Below, one piece after another: positions 46,460 through 58,241 of a stretch of DNA of 64,000 nucleotides. The stretch lies in NCBI GenBank assembly GCA_023101725.1, contig JALJCO010008621.1, positions 2,215,001 to 2,279,000 of the forward strand. The letters are read 5' to 3'. The position numbers and the translations under genes are program-made. The first letter of the stretch is position 1, and each line of letters opens with the position of its first letter. This DNA is from Atherinomorus stipes. Lineage: Eukaryota > Chordata > Actinopteri > Atheriniformes > Atherinidae. The notes beneath the pieces were generated by a model. That model had not been told where the DNA came from. It worked only from the letters and a program-made list of their open reading frames with translations, and did no database searches.

Positions 46460-46605
46460 GCCATCCATCCATACAACCATACATCCATTTTTTTATACTG
46501 CTTAGTCCAATTCAGGCTGGAGCTGGAGCCTACCGCAGCAGTTACTAGGCGAGAGACAGGGTATACCTTGAGCAGGTCGCCAGTTCATCACAGGATGGGG
46601 AGAGT
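46460..46605 (-). repeat. SINE-like repeat, 3' fragment
   Basis: An inverted copy of the same family as 46945-47329. It has CCATCCATACA at the tail, ACTGCTTAGTCCAATTCAG, GGCGAGAGACAGGGTATACC and CAGGTCGCCAGTTCATC. Confidence 0.65.
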
Positions 46606-46767
46606 TTCTCATTTTAAAATGCTCTGTTTTAGTTTCTTCAAAGGTAAGTTTTATTTAGTTTTCATCACATGGACTGAAAATGATTAGAAAATTAAGTGCT
46701 AATCCTTGTAGTCTGCATAAATTTACCCCCACAATAATGGCTCATTTCGTCAGTACAGAAGTTACCG

Positions 46768-46920
46768 GATGAGATGAGATGAGATGAGATGAGATAAACC
46801 TTCATTGATCTCCAGAGGGGACTTTCAGTTGTTGCAGCACTACAAGGGAAATTAGCTACAAGAGTAAAATAACATTAGCAATCAATTTAAAATAAAATTA
46901 AGCCAAATAAAAAAAAAATA
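46768..46920 (-). repeat. (GAGAT)n tail and retroposon 3' fragment
   Basis: Five GATGA/GAGAT units lead into ACCTTCATTGATCTCCAGAG GGGACTTTC, which resembles the inverted 3' end of a fish LINE with a short tandem-repeat tail. Class is assigned by resemblance only. Confidence 0.45.
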
Positions 46921-46944
46921 TTTTATAGATAGTATAAATAAAAC

Positions 46945-47329
46945 GGTGGTGTGGTGGTTAGCACTGCTGCCTCACAGTAAGAACGTTGCTAGTTCAAGTC
47001 CTGGTTGAGGAGGGGGGTTCGAACAATTCCAACAGCCTTCCTGTGTGGAGTCTGCATGTTCTCCCCATGTATGTGTGGGTTCTCCCCGGGTACTCCAGCT
47101 TCCTCCCACCATCCAAAGACATGCATTTTAGGTTAATTGGTCGCTCTAAATTGGCCCTAGGAGTGAATGTGAGCGTGAATGGTTGTCTGTCTGTGTTGGC
47201 CCTGCGACAGACAGTTGGCGACGAGTCCAGGGTGTACCCTGCCTCTCGCCTGGTAATAGCTGGGATAGACTCCAGCAACCCTGCGACCCTGAATTGGATA
47301 AGCGGTACAGAAAATGAATGAATGAATAA
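46945..47329 (+). mobile_element. tRNA-derived SINE-like retroposon
   Basis: The head GGTGGTGTGGTGGTTAGCAC resembles a Pol III A box, and GGTTCGAA about 70 bases on resembles a B box. The body carries the block CATGTTCTCCCCATG, the tail block CAGGGTGTACCCTGCC and an (AATG)n end. It is flanked by 9-bp direct repeats AAATAAAAC (46936-46944 and 47330-47338). The overlapping ORFs here are not genes. Three more partial copies lie nearby (37490, 37870 and 46460). Confidence 0.75.
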
Positions 47330-47338
47330 AAATAAAAC

Positions 47339-50300
47339 ATTTGTCCAAGTCCAACTTTCAATGCCCAACTTTCTGTTTGTTTAATTCTTTTTTCACTTTT
47401 AAGTCAGCTTTTAGGTCTTGTGTGAAAATCTGATAATGTTTTAGGGAGTAATTCTGTAGAAAATTTTAAAAGGAGTACAAACTTTTAAGGACTGTTGTAA
47501 TTATATAAAAGAAATGATTATAAAGGGTTTGTCCAAATCCTCAGCTACTTAAGACATTATATTTTTACATCATGTCCATGAGAGAGTTGGAGTCATGTGA
47601 CAGTTTGATTTAATTAGATCTGATGAGGTGACTCGCCCCCCACACACACTTAATAATGTAGTAATTTCTGCCCGTTTGAGATGGTGAAAGCGAGGAAGTG
47701 ACATTCCTAAGGGGGAGGCGGTGAGGGCAAGACATTTGGAAAGTGACTGAGTGAGGGGACAGCATAGATGGTTTTAAGGGGAGGGGGGACATGGGAGTAA
47801 GGTGCTGCTGGGGGACGAGAGAGGAAGTGAGAAGAGCTGGGGAGCTGTCCATTTGTACAAACCTAAGAATCTGTCATGTGTCTGTTTGTGTTTTCTTTGC
47901 TGCTGCGTTGAGGTGGTCTTGACAGCCAGGACTTTTTCTCCTTCATCCATGCTGCAAATGACATTACAGAAATTGTGTTTGTGGCGTGGCCTAGGCCAGG
48001 GACTCCTGGGAAACTGGCAGGGTCAAGGGGGTCAGGTAGACAGGGACAAAGAACATGGTGAAAGAAGAAGGGAAAGAGTGGAAGAAAGAAAGCCAGACGG
48101 AATAAACAAGAAGACCTAATTTCTTAATTCATGTAATGCATTCAACATGAAGCAAATATTGACATTAAAATCATGCGGATAAAAGCAGTATTTGATGTTA
48201 TTTATGCTGTGCTATAATGCAGGCATTATTTTTTCTCTCCCAACATCCACCAAAACAGCTCACCTGTACTGGGATATGCAGGGATTATACTTCAAGCACA
48301 CAGAGCTGTGTCCGGGATTTGCTACTCCCCATCTCCTAGGGCATGCTCAGACTCCTAAATATTTCAGCAATAGAAATGAACTGCACTCTCAGGGGGGCAA
48401 TCCTGTTCCTGATTGCCTGGGCCTGGAGTTTATAGCCTGCGTGGGTTCAAGTCAACCTGGGCAACACTGGAGTCTCCACCATGCAGGTCTGTACATCCCT
48501 AACATTCACTAACAAGGACCAGGGGAGCAGCAGGACCAAAGCTCCTCCATAAAGTGCAATTACAAGTTGAAGGAAGGATTTTGTGCCGTTATATGTGTGA
48601 TTTTCCCCTTTACAGCTCGCAATCAATCTTTAATGAGCCATTGAATATTAACTGGATTTGTAGGAACTGAGTGTTAACTCCCATGAGTGTGAGCTGGAGG
48701 CCCAAGGTTTAGCAGACAGTTAAGATGGAGGAAAGAGGGCGAGGGTTGGCAAGGTGGGGGTGGAATGTTTTACAAGGGGTTTATATGCAAAAAGTGGATT
48801 TAGTCAATTACAATTACAATCATTCACTGCGGGAAGCATAACAAGGATAACTGTAGTCTTAGTACCTCCCTTTGAAGTCTCTTTGTGACTGCATTTCAAT
48901 GGAAAAAAAAACAGCAGTGCCAAAAGGATGAAGATCAGTGTGATGTGATCGTACGTTTTAGAGATTTTAGAATTCTGTCACATCTTGAAAAATCACTGCT
49001 CCGTTACAAGAGATGTTAATTAATAACACTGACTACAACAGCCCCTTGTGTAAGCCTCCACAGGCCTGCAGTACAGCCCGAGCCCTGCAGCAGGATCAGG
49101 GTAACTCCTCAGACTGTAACCCCTGCCAGGCAATCTCTTTGTCACAGTGCTGCCTGCTACCCATGAATGATCGTAGTCTTGTGATCAGAAGACCCGGACA
49201 TGAGGTCCTGATCTCTCTGTGTCTGAGGGCTACAGATAGCCCAACAGACTTAGACAGATTAGGCCTTGATGCTGACCCCTATGGAGAGACCCCTGGGGTG
49301 GAGGAGCAGGCCAGGGGGCTGAGGGATAATGGGACCCTTCCCTCACCTTTTAAAAGAGAACATGTTTATGGCTACTTAGAGGAAATTGATTTGATTGTGC
49401 CAGAAACGTACGTGTGAACACCGCTGGCACTTTTATTGGCTATTTGTCTTTTAAGCCACAGCTGGAAAAATTTATGCCCATGTTGGGGTTGAGGAGCGCG
49501 AGTGCAGGGCTGTGTGTTTGTGTGTTTAAGTGAGTAAATATGTGTGCACATACAAGTCTTTGTGCATGTGTGTGCTTTATATGGGCAGCAGGTCGTCATA
49601 AGTGATGGACTGAAGGTGCACTCTAACTGGGTGTCCATCATTAAGTATCAGCCTTAATGACTAAAAGCCCATAATGGAGGCACCAGATGAAATAAAACAA
49701 GAAGATTTGTTGGATCAGATTAAATCTTTGCATTGATGTCAACAGGCATCTACTTTCCCCTGCTCATGTTTTCATGCTCATGCGTCTAAATGACAAATGT
49801 TTGAGCTTGAAGTTTGAGTTCATGATGTCACTGGGCCACCTTCAGGGATGCTCCTGAATTTGGGATGTACATAAGTATTTGGAATGGAGTTAAATCAGAA
49901 GAATTGTAGAATCAATTGACTTAATCAATTGAAGCTGATTTGATTATTCTTTTTTTTTTTACAGGGTACACATTCACCATGACATAAACAGCATCACTTT
50001 TTAAAGGATACACACACAAGGGCATTATATATCAGTGACATAACAAGAAATAGAATGAAAAAAACCTTCATGCAAAATCTTTCTTTACTCCGCTTCTTGA
50101 CAGTGTCAGCTGGGGTCAGTTTCCTTTTTATAATCTTGCAGATGAAGTTTCCGCTCTCAATCTGCAGAACACACAGAGATAAAGGTCAGCAGAGGTACAC
50201 TTATTTGATTTGAAAGTAAAAAATAACATGATACACTGAACATCTCTGTTCTCTAAGCACATTACAATGTCTTCTGTTCAATGCCAAACCAAAGTCAAGC

Positions 50301-51907
50301 AGCTAGAGTGGAAATATGGTGGGAAAGTTTGAAGGTGAGACACATTCTCTCATAATCCACCACAAAAGAAACAAGACGGAGGAAGAAAAATGTCCTCAAA
50401 CAGCCTAATCTATGTAAATTAAAGAATTTTAACTATAAGTAATTGATTTATTTTGATCATCATTCACAGTTAAAGCTGGGATGCATCGATGGAAGGTTGC
50501 TCCACCTTGACTGCATCAAAACAAATCAAATTCTTCTGTCCATCTTTTTTTTTTCCTCTCTGCTGCCATCCATCAGCCTCATTGCATCACTGTTGACACC
50601 AGTGTGTATATGTGTGTTGCTGGATGCAAGTCTTAATGCATGTCGATTTATTGTGAGCACAGCTGACCTGATTCTTTACTTTCCCAACGTTTCTGCCGTC
50701 GGTCACAGATTAAAGCTTTGATAAACTCACTCAGTATGTTTGTATTCTGATGTCCTCCATCCGCTTTTATCACACATCTATTAAGTTGCTGTATCGTTTC
50801 ATATGGTATTGATTGTGTTATTTAGCTGGTAAAAGAGGTGAAGGCTTGTGTTCATGTTAATGATGAAGTGTGTTTGGGAGTCCACCGGCACACTGAAGCT
50901 TAAATCTATTTAAGCCATAGAGTGTACGTTAATGTTTGTGTGTGTGTAAGAGTTATTTGGCCATCCCCAGGAGGACAGAGCTCCTGCTCCTCTCTCTGAG
51001 GTAATGGAAGCAATGTGTCCATAATCCCACTGAATGACTAATAAAAGAGAGTAGCGCCTTGGGCCTGTTCCCTCAGCAATATTATGGCTGGGTATTAAAC
51101 TGAGTGCCTGTGTAATACTGTCAAGTCACTGTTTTCTCAAACACATCCCACATGCACTTCATTTACTCATTCTATTCCTGCATATATCTGTATTTGCAAA
51201 TGAAAACTGAGGTGTTCTTTATGAGGTTAGATTGTTCTCATCGGTGTGAAAGCTGTTTATAAAGTCTTGGGTGCGTGAATCATCAGATTGCTGGCATTGG
51301 ATCCATGGACACCCGAGGCACTCGTGAATGCTGCTTTAATGGAAACCAAACGCTGCTTGAATACTAATAAGCCGTGACACCCTAACCCGCAGCCCTCCAC
51401 CTGATACCCCTGTACTCTCTTTAAACGCTCTTTAATGGCCACGTTAGTGTTATACAAGACGCTCATTAGACACTTTAATTGGTTTGGTCCATGTTGACAG
51501 CAGCGTTGATTGGACGAGTTGACTACGAAGTCAGTGTGGTGGTTTGTTGGGGTCAGGGATAGGAAGCTGCCGGTGCCTAATGTGGTCATAGTGGACCCTG
51601 TGTCTGGGATTAGGAGCTGATTGGGAAGAGAAGTGTGTATATGTGTGTGATGGGAGGGGGGAGTCTTGCTGTGGCAACATGACATCATTTTAAGCTTTCT
51701 ATCTATCAAAATTCAGAAGTGGAGGGTCAGGGTGCACTAATTAGAGTGCAGCTGGGTTTTCAAATGACCAGCCTCCTGGTTTATATCGATCAGGTCAGTT
51801 TTGTGGAGATGATTTCACTTTGCTTGGATCTGTCATTATACAGTAGATGATTTCTAATATCAGTCAAATATCTGTATATACATAAATTTTTGGCTTATAG
51901 TGGAAAG
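47339..51907. other. Gene-poor region with one unassigned ORF
   Basis: No known gene seen. The longest ORF (49013-49417, plus) is described separately. Blocks near 48230-48540 and 48980-49420 are GC-balanced and repeat-free, which may reflect selected non-coding DNA. Confidence 0.35.
49013..49417 (+). other. Unassigned 134-codon ORF
   Basis: An open frame from ATG to TGA whose product is Cys-rich near residues 12-48 and acidic after residue 70 (for example DLDRLGLDADPYGETPG). No domain, signal peptide or membrane segment is visible, and no splice partner was found. It is either a chance ORF in GC-balanced DNA or an unknown coding exon. I do not recognise it. Confidence 0.15.
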
Positions 51908-52080
51908 TTAAAGGAGAACTCCACCAATTTTACACATCAAAGGGTTTTTAGAGGTCTTCCAGGGGATACACCTGCACACGAGCTGCACATGTGTGTTTCC
52001 AAAGGGAGATGAAGGAAGTTTGATAAACAACCTCAGGTGATGCAGACTCAGCACCAGTTTATTGCCCTTCTGCGCTGAGT
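51908..52080. mobile_element. TTAA-type element, left end only
   Basis: TTAAAGGAGAACTCCACC at the left border resembles ends of other TTAA-flanked elements in this window. The sequence stops at about 52080, where a different inverted-repeat element begins. No matching right end was found. Confidence 0.4.
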
Positions 52081-52269
52081 AAGGGCGCATTCACACCAGC
52101 CATTTGATTCGAATCCTAGTCCGTTTGCTCAGAAAGTCTGCTTCATTTGGAGAATTGTGAATGCTCAAATGAGCCCTTATTTGGATCAGAGAGGACGACT
52201 CAGTCCACCTACAAACGCTGGTCTGTCCATTTGGACCAAATGCAGGAAACTACAAATACAGGTTCAGCA

Positions 52270-52520
52270 CATGGCATTGTGGGTAAATACAAATGGTAAA
52301 TGCACTGTCTTTATTAAAGCGCTTTTCCAGTTAAGTTGACCGCTTAAAGTGCTTTACACTCCATGTCAGATTCACCCATTCACACACATTCATTCCCCAG
52401 GTTGGCACATCGGGAGGCAACCTGGAGTTCAATGTCTTGCCCAAGGACATGTATTTTGGGGAAGATTGGAATCAGTCCACTGACCCTTCGGTTAACAGAC
52501 TGGTCTTCCACCTGAGCTAA
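52270..52520 (+). repeat. Common fish interspersed repeat
   Basis: It contains AAATGGTAAATGCACTGTCT, AAAGCGCTTTTCCAG, AAAGTGCTTTACACTCCATG, ATTCACCCATTCACACAC and TGTCTTGCCCAAGGACATG in the order of a widely dispersed teleost repeat, probably the 3' part of a retroposon. Class is by resemblance. Confidence 0.55.
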
Positions 52521-52795
52521 AACCAGAGTGTGATTTTCTGGGGGAGGGGGTTGAAAGGACCAGGTTTTTTTTTTGTTTTGTTTTGTTTTATTTTTTACAA
52601 ATTGCACTCTGGCTACAACCAAAACATTGGTGCTTGTGGGATAGTAAACGACTTTGGACAGGGTAAATGGACTTGGAAGAGCAGCAAACGTTCTGATAGA
52701 AATATGTTTAACCCAAAAACACGCAGATCTTATGCAGCTCCATATTTTTCTGTTATATGGTAGAAACAGAAGTTGTCCTGCACTGACCAATAGAT

Positions 52796-53017
52796 CAGGG
52801 TGCCCAAGTCCGATCTCTGAGAGCTAATATCCTGCAATCTTTAGAGCGTCCCCTCTCCAACACACCTGACTTAAATTGTTAATTCCCCCATGCACATGTC
52901 ATCCAGCTCTGCAGAGGCCTGGAAACGAGCCATTCATTTGATTCAGGTGTGTTGGAGATTGGATGCAACCAAAATGTGCAGGGTATTGCTCTCAAGGACT
53001 GGACTTGGGCACTCCTC
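52796..53017. mobile_element. hAT MITE, 222 bp
   Basis: The left end CAGGGTGCCCAAGTCC and the right end GGACTTGGGCAC form terminal repeats. They are flanked by CAATAGAT (52788-52795) and CAATGGAT (53018-53025), which match at 7 of 8 positions. It is the same family as 34007-34213, and the inner GCCTGGAAACGAGCCATTCA block is shared. Confidence 0.8.
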
Positions 53018-53688
53018 CAATGGATGAACAAGTTTTCTTCCTTGTTGTGTCTCATCTTCTTCTTCAATAATTCTTGATGCAGTGCCACCTCTGGTAGGGA
53101 GTGGAGCATGTTATTTAAAAAGTCCGATTCTTTTGCATAGTGCAGTGTGAACGCAAATTCAACCCAGAAGACTGTTGCAACCCCTCAACTCAACCGTGTC
53201 CCCAATCACACTGAGTCTTGCAGACCCTGTTGGAGTGAATGCATCTTTAGACCCTTAGGTTCATGAGTCTGACAATGTTGCACTGTTTTAATAAATCAGT
53301 CAAGGGTTGTTGCTGCTCTGCATTTTTTATTCAGAACTGCTGGCCGTGCTTTTTATGTAACCCTTCTTCAGAGGTGGACATACCGGGGCCAGAAAGTAAA
53401 ACTCCTCTCTGGAAGTTGTTCCAACCAATCACTAAACAAATAGAATTAACACAGCTTCTCTCCCACATAGATAAGCTCATTAGTGAAAACACCTGTTCTA
53501 AATGTACAGGCAGATCCAAAAACATGGCAGGGTTTTTACTTTATGGCACCTGGATTGTCCACCTCTGCCTTTCTCACACCAATATTTTGTCACTGCATGA
53601 GCCTCTTTAAAAAAACAAATATTTACAAAGTGTTTCATACTTTGACTTTAACTGGAACTGAGAATGAGCTGAAAGTGATACTCTATTT

Positions 53689-54336
53689 CAGGGATCACCA
53701 ACTCCAGACCACTTGTCCTGCAGGACACAGGAAGCTCCAGTGTCCTGCAGCTTTCTCTGGTGCAACACTTCTGGCTCAAATAAAATGTTGTTTTTTTTCC
53801 CCAGCAGCTCGCTGTCAAGTTCTGCAAGAGCATCTTGAGGAACTATTCCTTTGAGTCAGGTACAGCTGTATGTTGCAGCATAGGAACATACAGCTGTTCC
53901 CAGGTCTCTTAGGTCATCCTCCTTATCTCTTCTGGAGGTACCAAGACACAGGTGCAATTCCAGGGGTGCTAGGGCTTTCTCTGTAGCTGCCCCGCGCCTC
54001 TGGAACGCACTCCCCCTTGAACTCAGGTCAACGCAGTCTATAACGTCTTTTAAAACCATGCTCAGATCCCATCTTTTGGCGCAGGCTTTCCCTTCTTAAT
54101 CTTTTTTTTTTTTTCTCTCTCTTATTATTGTCTTATTAATTCTTCTCTTTTTTATGTGTCTATATGTTTAGATGTTTTTAGCCTTGTTTTCTTATGTCCT
54201 GCCATGTAAAGCACTTTGGGCATCCAGCTGGATGTAGAAATACGTGCTATATAAATGAAATAAATGAAATGAAATGAAATGAAACATATTAAACCTGCAG
54301 GACACTAGCACGAGAGCTCTGGAGAAGGTGATCCTG
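53689..54336. mobile_element. hAT MITE split by a LINE insertion
   Basis: The left end CAGGGATCACCAACTCCAG and the right end (reverse complement CAGGATCACCTTCTCCAG) pair as hAT-type terminal repeats. The flanking octamers CTCTATTT and TTCTACAT match at 5 of 8 positions and fit the nTCTAnnn preference. Its interior is continuous (GTTGCAGCATAGGAACATA joined to TTAAACCTGCAGG) once the LINE at 53891-54282 is removed. Confidence 0.65.
53891..54282 (+). mobile_element. 5'-truncated LINE tail (L2/CR1-like)
   Basis: An open stretch of 63 codons (53908-54096) ends in TAA at 54097-54099. It reads FSVAAPRLWNALPLELRS and SITSFKTMLRSHLL, the well-known C-terminal signature of L2/CR1/Rex1-type reverse transcriptases. 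A 3' UTR with AAGCACTTTGGGC and TGCTATATAAATGAAATAAA follows, then a (TGAAA)n tail. A short duplication AACATA is at both ends (53885-53890 and 54283-54288). All but the last part of the reverse transcriptase is missing, so the copy is dead. Confidence 0.85.
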
Positions 54337-54929
54337 TTCTACATGTTTGGCATGAGCAGGGAAGATGTGTTGAAGAGAAGGGCAGTAAGGTGTCATATGT
54401 GGATCAGCCTAATTGCAAACGTGTAGAAGGAACAGTTTTTCCTCAAAAAGTAAAAAAAGTAAATCTTGAATAAGGCTTGTTCAGGATTTGGGGAAATTGT
54501 CAACTCTGTTCACAGAGGATGGTTTGATATTCCACAGAGGAGGATGTGTCAGGTCTGAATGACTTGTTTCATTGGAACTGTCCAGTACTGGATATGCTAT
54601 ACTGTCTTTTAGCTTAGGGTCCTTTTTTCAAAAATGTTGTGGGCTGTGATGGCCTTTATTGAGCAGTAGCTGGACAGAAAGAGGAGGACAAGCAGCTTGA
54701 GGCCAAATGCCAGGTTTCTAGCCTGGGCCATCTTTGCTGAGGAGCAGTAGCCCCTCTTTGGGGCATTGGCCCTACCAGGTGAGCTAAACACTATCCAGCT
54801 CAGACTTTTTTCTTCTATTCAGTTTGGTCTGGATTTTCAGACCTTTCAGTTTTGAAACTGTGGTTTGGTTTGTCTCTACAATTAATGCATCAGATTTTTT
54901 TTTTAGGTCAACAAAAGAAGTTACATTAG
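54337..54929. other. Intergenic DNA, no gene seen
   Basis: No exon-like structure or defined repeat. Confidence 0.4.
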
Positions 54930-55162
54930 CTTATAGGCTTTATGCACAACTCTACTTTTTCTTGAACTTAAGCCAGGTCCTTTGCCTCCTGTCTTTCATT
55001 ATTGGACAAACTGATTAATCCAAGTGTGTCAGGCCATTGTCATCGTGGTTACTGAGGTCAGACACACCTGGAGTAACTAAACTGTCCAATGATGAAAGAC
55101 AGGAGGCAAAAGTGCTGGCTCAAGTTCAGGAAGTAGCGAAGTTGTGCATAAAGCAGCCCATT
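54930..55162. mobile_element. Foldback MITE, copy B
   Basis: The same family as 1124-1348. It has GGCTTTATGCACAACTC at the left, GTTGTGCATAAAGC at the right, internal inverse blocks CCTGTCTTTCAT and ATGAAAGACAGG, and a shared GACAAACTGATTAATCCA segment. The left border has decayed. Confidence 0.7.
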
Positions 55163-57945
55163 GTCAGAGTTTAGGAAAAAAGAAATAAAATGAGACTGTT
55201 GCATGCTGGGAGAAAAAAGACCAAGTTTTTCATATTAAAATAAGGTTCAACAACATAATAACAGGTTAGAAAAATACAAATACTTTGCGTGTATTTTTGC
55301 AGAGAATAAAAGAAGATGTGGGAGGACTGCAACATAATTCAAATGCGGCAGGACACAAGGAGGTTCCAGGCTGGGTTTGAACCCAGTCTCCTGTGTAAGA
55401 ATCTCACACAGCTGGCCAAAGGGGTACTCCTGTGGCCAAGTAGCCAGGGTGCATCGTCACTTGGAGCCATAGTGACAGGTCCCCACACTGTCACACTAAG
55501 GTAACACTGCCACAGCAAAAAATATCAAAATAATATGTTTGTTAAAATTAATCTGCTCATTAATATTTTTTTCATAACTGAAAACATACTAATGTCAGAG
55601 GTTTTCCCGCCAAGAAGCCCAGGCAGCTCAAAATGGTGACAATAACATATGTGTATTATGCAAGTTTCACAAAACCGTACTTCTATATAAAAAAAAAAAA
55701 GCAAGAATGTGAACATTGTTTTGAACATTTGTTTGCTGTGAAGAAAGTTTATGACCGTACCAAGTGCACACTGTACAAATACAGTGAAGATGCTCCTCCG
55801 TATTGCTTTTCAGCGACTGCTTGATATGCAGCTCTCTTTTTACTATTCATCTTTGATCAAACCATAAAAGGAGTGAATGAATGAGTGGGGACCAGTCTTC
55901 ATTCTGTCCATTCATTGCACTGTCCCAGCCTGTTATTATGATTGATTTGGGTCTGGGGCATATATTGCTTTGCGGGGCCTATTCTGACTGTACTTCATCA
56001 CCAGGCATAGCTAAATGCTTTAAAAGCATTGATTTGCCTGAATTACAACGTGGCATCAGACCTCTCACCTGAGAAGCTCTGTGTGAGCCTGCTAGTGTGT
56101 AAGTCACTGAGTGTGTAACATAGAGAAAATAAAGGCAGATCTCACCTCCACATATCATAACACTCCAGTCTGTCCTCCCTTTTTACCCCCCTTCATCTCC
56201 GTCCCATCGATTTGCCCCATAAAAGGTGTTTAATTCAATCAAGAGGAAAGTGAGTGCCTGTTTTTCTGGGTTCCTGTCGATAGCAGTATAATCAATTAGA
56301 GTGGCCCACGCCTCCCTCTCTCCCACACACATTCAGTGCTACACTGGCTCAGTTTCTAAAAAGTAGTGCATGCTATTTCTGTTCTGCCTGTCCTATATGA
56401 CTTCCTCATTATCTCAAAATGCACACATGTTAAGATCTATGAAGGGATAGAAATACAGTATAATTTGAGATCAAATGTGAAAATATTGTAATCTTTCTTG
56501 ATGCTTTGGAAATGAGAGTTGGCTGGAATATATATGAAGGCTAAAAACTGACCAAGCTGAAGAACAATACTGTACGGTCACAGTGAAAAACTTCGCAGTA
56601 TATTTACCTACATTTTTTTCAGGCTGAATAATCAGCTCCTCATACTGCTGTGGCTGCTACTTGAAGCCATTTTGAACATTTGGGGCTAAAGGTGAGTCCC
56701 AAGTTCAACAAACTGCAGTTCTGTGAATGACTACTAGGGGCTGGGCCAAAAAAACAAGATAGTTACCATAGACAATAGCTTTACAACTGAAATAAACTAT
56801 TCCACAAGTTGGAATAAAACTGGTCTCAATCTTTAGTTTCTGATTACTTTCTTTCAGCTAAGTCACTAGAATAGAAAACGTCAAAGAAGCCATTAACATG
56901 CAGGTCTATAAATCATAAACAGGTCATATCTAAGGTATTTCTAAGCAAACCTCTTCTGACATACAGTATATATGTAATCATGCAGCATCTTGCCTTTTAG
57001 ATTCCAGAATGAGAGTCAGTACTTAACAAGGTGGAAGTGGCATAGACTGGACACTGTTGGCTCCTAAATGAAAAATTATTCATATGTGTGGTTTCTGCAC
57101 ATGTGAAACACCATCATATGAGTCTGGGGTGGTTGATTATATCTGTTCAGGGGGGGAACATTTATGTAAGTGACCCATTTGAATAGCATTAAGGCCAAAA
57201 GATGCATAATTAAGGGCATGGCCTCTTTGAGTGGCAGATAAGTGCAATGCAGGTTCAAAGGATGTGCATAGTGTCCTTGGGTTCTTAGTTAGATACACCC
57301 ATGTCACCTCTGGTTCCTAATATTGCAACAACCAAATGCCAAATCTTAGGCTTCAGTTTGGTCTTCATCTGGCCAATTTCAGAGGATGAAATACAGCCTA
57401 AACATTTTTAAGTCTTTTTAGTATCTCAGGAATCTGTGAAAAACAATGTCATGGGTCTATGCAGTAACAAATTGGCTGACTGAAGAAAATCAGGTGGAGT
57501 GACTTTGGAATTAGTTGTGACAGGAGTTGCAGATATGACTGTCAAATGAGATTGTTTTCTCACTTTGTTTCTAGTTTGACACCATCTTGCAGTGTTGCTC
57601 TCACTCCATTAGGTGCACTAAAACTGCTTTATGAGTGACTGACTTAATTTGTACCAGTGTCTTAAAGTTTGACACTAAGGGGTCCTGTAGAAGGAATGAC
57701 TGAAGGTGAAACCTTAGGCAGCCTTAAAGATGCATTATGTAACTTACCAACTTTAAAGCCCTACATCCCTGACTCGTTTGATGGTGCAGTGACATGTGCA
57801 TTCCTGGACATATGTGGATTCCTGTATATATATATGAAAAGCAAACCTCAAGAAGGCAGGGGCAAAATGCGACATTCTCAGTATTTCTCAGTTCAGTGTG
57901 CTGTGGTTTGTTTTTCACCTGGATGTTCCTGCGAACGATTTAGCA

Positions 57946-57947
<2 letters not shown>
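55163..57947. other. Gene-poor region, no gene seen
   Basis: Short ORFs without recognisable domains. No transposon ends could be paired. Confidence 0.35.

Positions 57948-57948
<1 letters not shown>

Positions 57949-58005
<57 letters not shown>
57949..58005. repeat. (TA)n microsatellite
   Basis: About 28 TA units. The tract continues in imperfect form (TGTATGTATA) up to the left end of the Tc1-type MITE and resumes beyond it at 58225-58241. Confidence 0.95.
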
Positions 58006-58009
<4 letters not shown>

Positions 58010-58020
58010 ATGTATGTATA

Positions 58021-58224
58021 CACTACTCACAAAAAGTTAGGGATATTCAACTTTTGGTTATAATTTAAGGAAAATGTTCACACCTCATTGATATTATATC
58101 ATGAATGTTGGACATTTAACTGGAACTATGATGTGGTAATTCCTCCATCTCAAAGAATTTATTGTTAAGTTTATTCTGACATTGTACAAAAAACCCAAAC
58201 ATCCCTAACTTTTTGTGAGTAGTG
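58021..58224. mobile_element. Tc1/mariner-type MITE, 204 bp
   Basis: The terminal repeats CACTACTCACAAAAAGTTAG and, at the right end, CTAACTTTTTGTGAGTAGTG are perfect inverses of each other and are flanked by TA. The 204-bp interior is AT-rich and non-coding. The perfect ends suggest recent or still possible cross-mobilisation. It sits inside a (TA)n tract, which offers many TA targets. Confidence 0.92.
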
Positions 58225-58241
58225 TATATGTATATATATAT

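Larger units (their letters stand above)
52083..53155. mobile_element. Inverted-repeat DNA element carrying nested repeats
   Basis: The left end GGGCGCATTCACACC and a decayed right end AGTGTGAACGC near 53142 resemble the ends of the element at 23886-24518, and both share AGTCCGTTTGC and TTGGACCAAA blocks. The interior is swollen by a repeat at 52270-52520 and a hAT MITE at 52796-53017. The right boundary is uncertain. Confidence 0.4.

Noticed and set aside
46945..47020. Possible tRNA gene (A-box and B-box-like words)
   Set aside because: No cloverleaf with a matching acceptor stem and anticodon arm; it is the head of a SINE-like repeat with target duplications.
46986..47368. Four overlapping ORFs of 65-124 codons
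   Set aside because: All lie in the SINE-like repeat 46945-47329.
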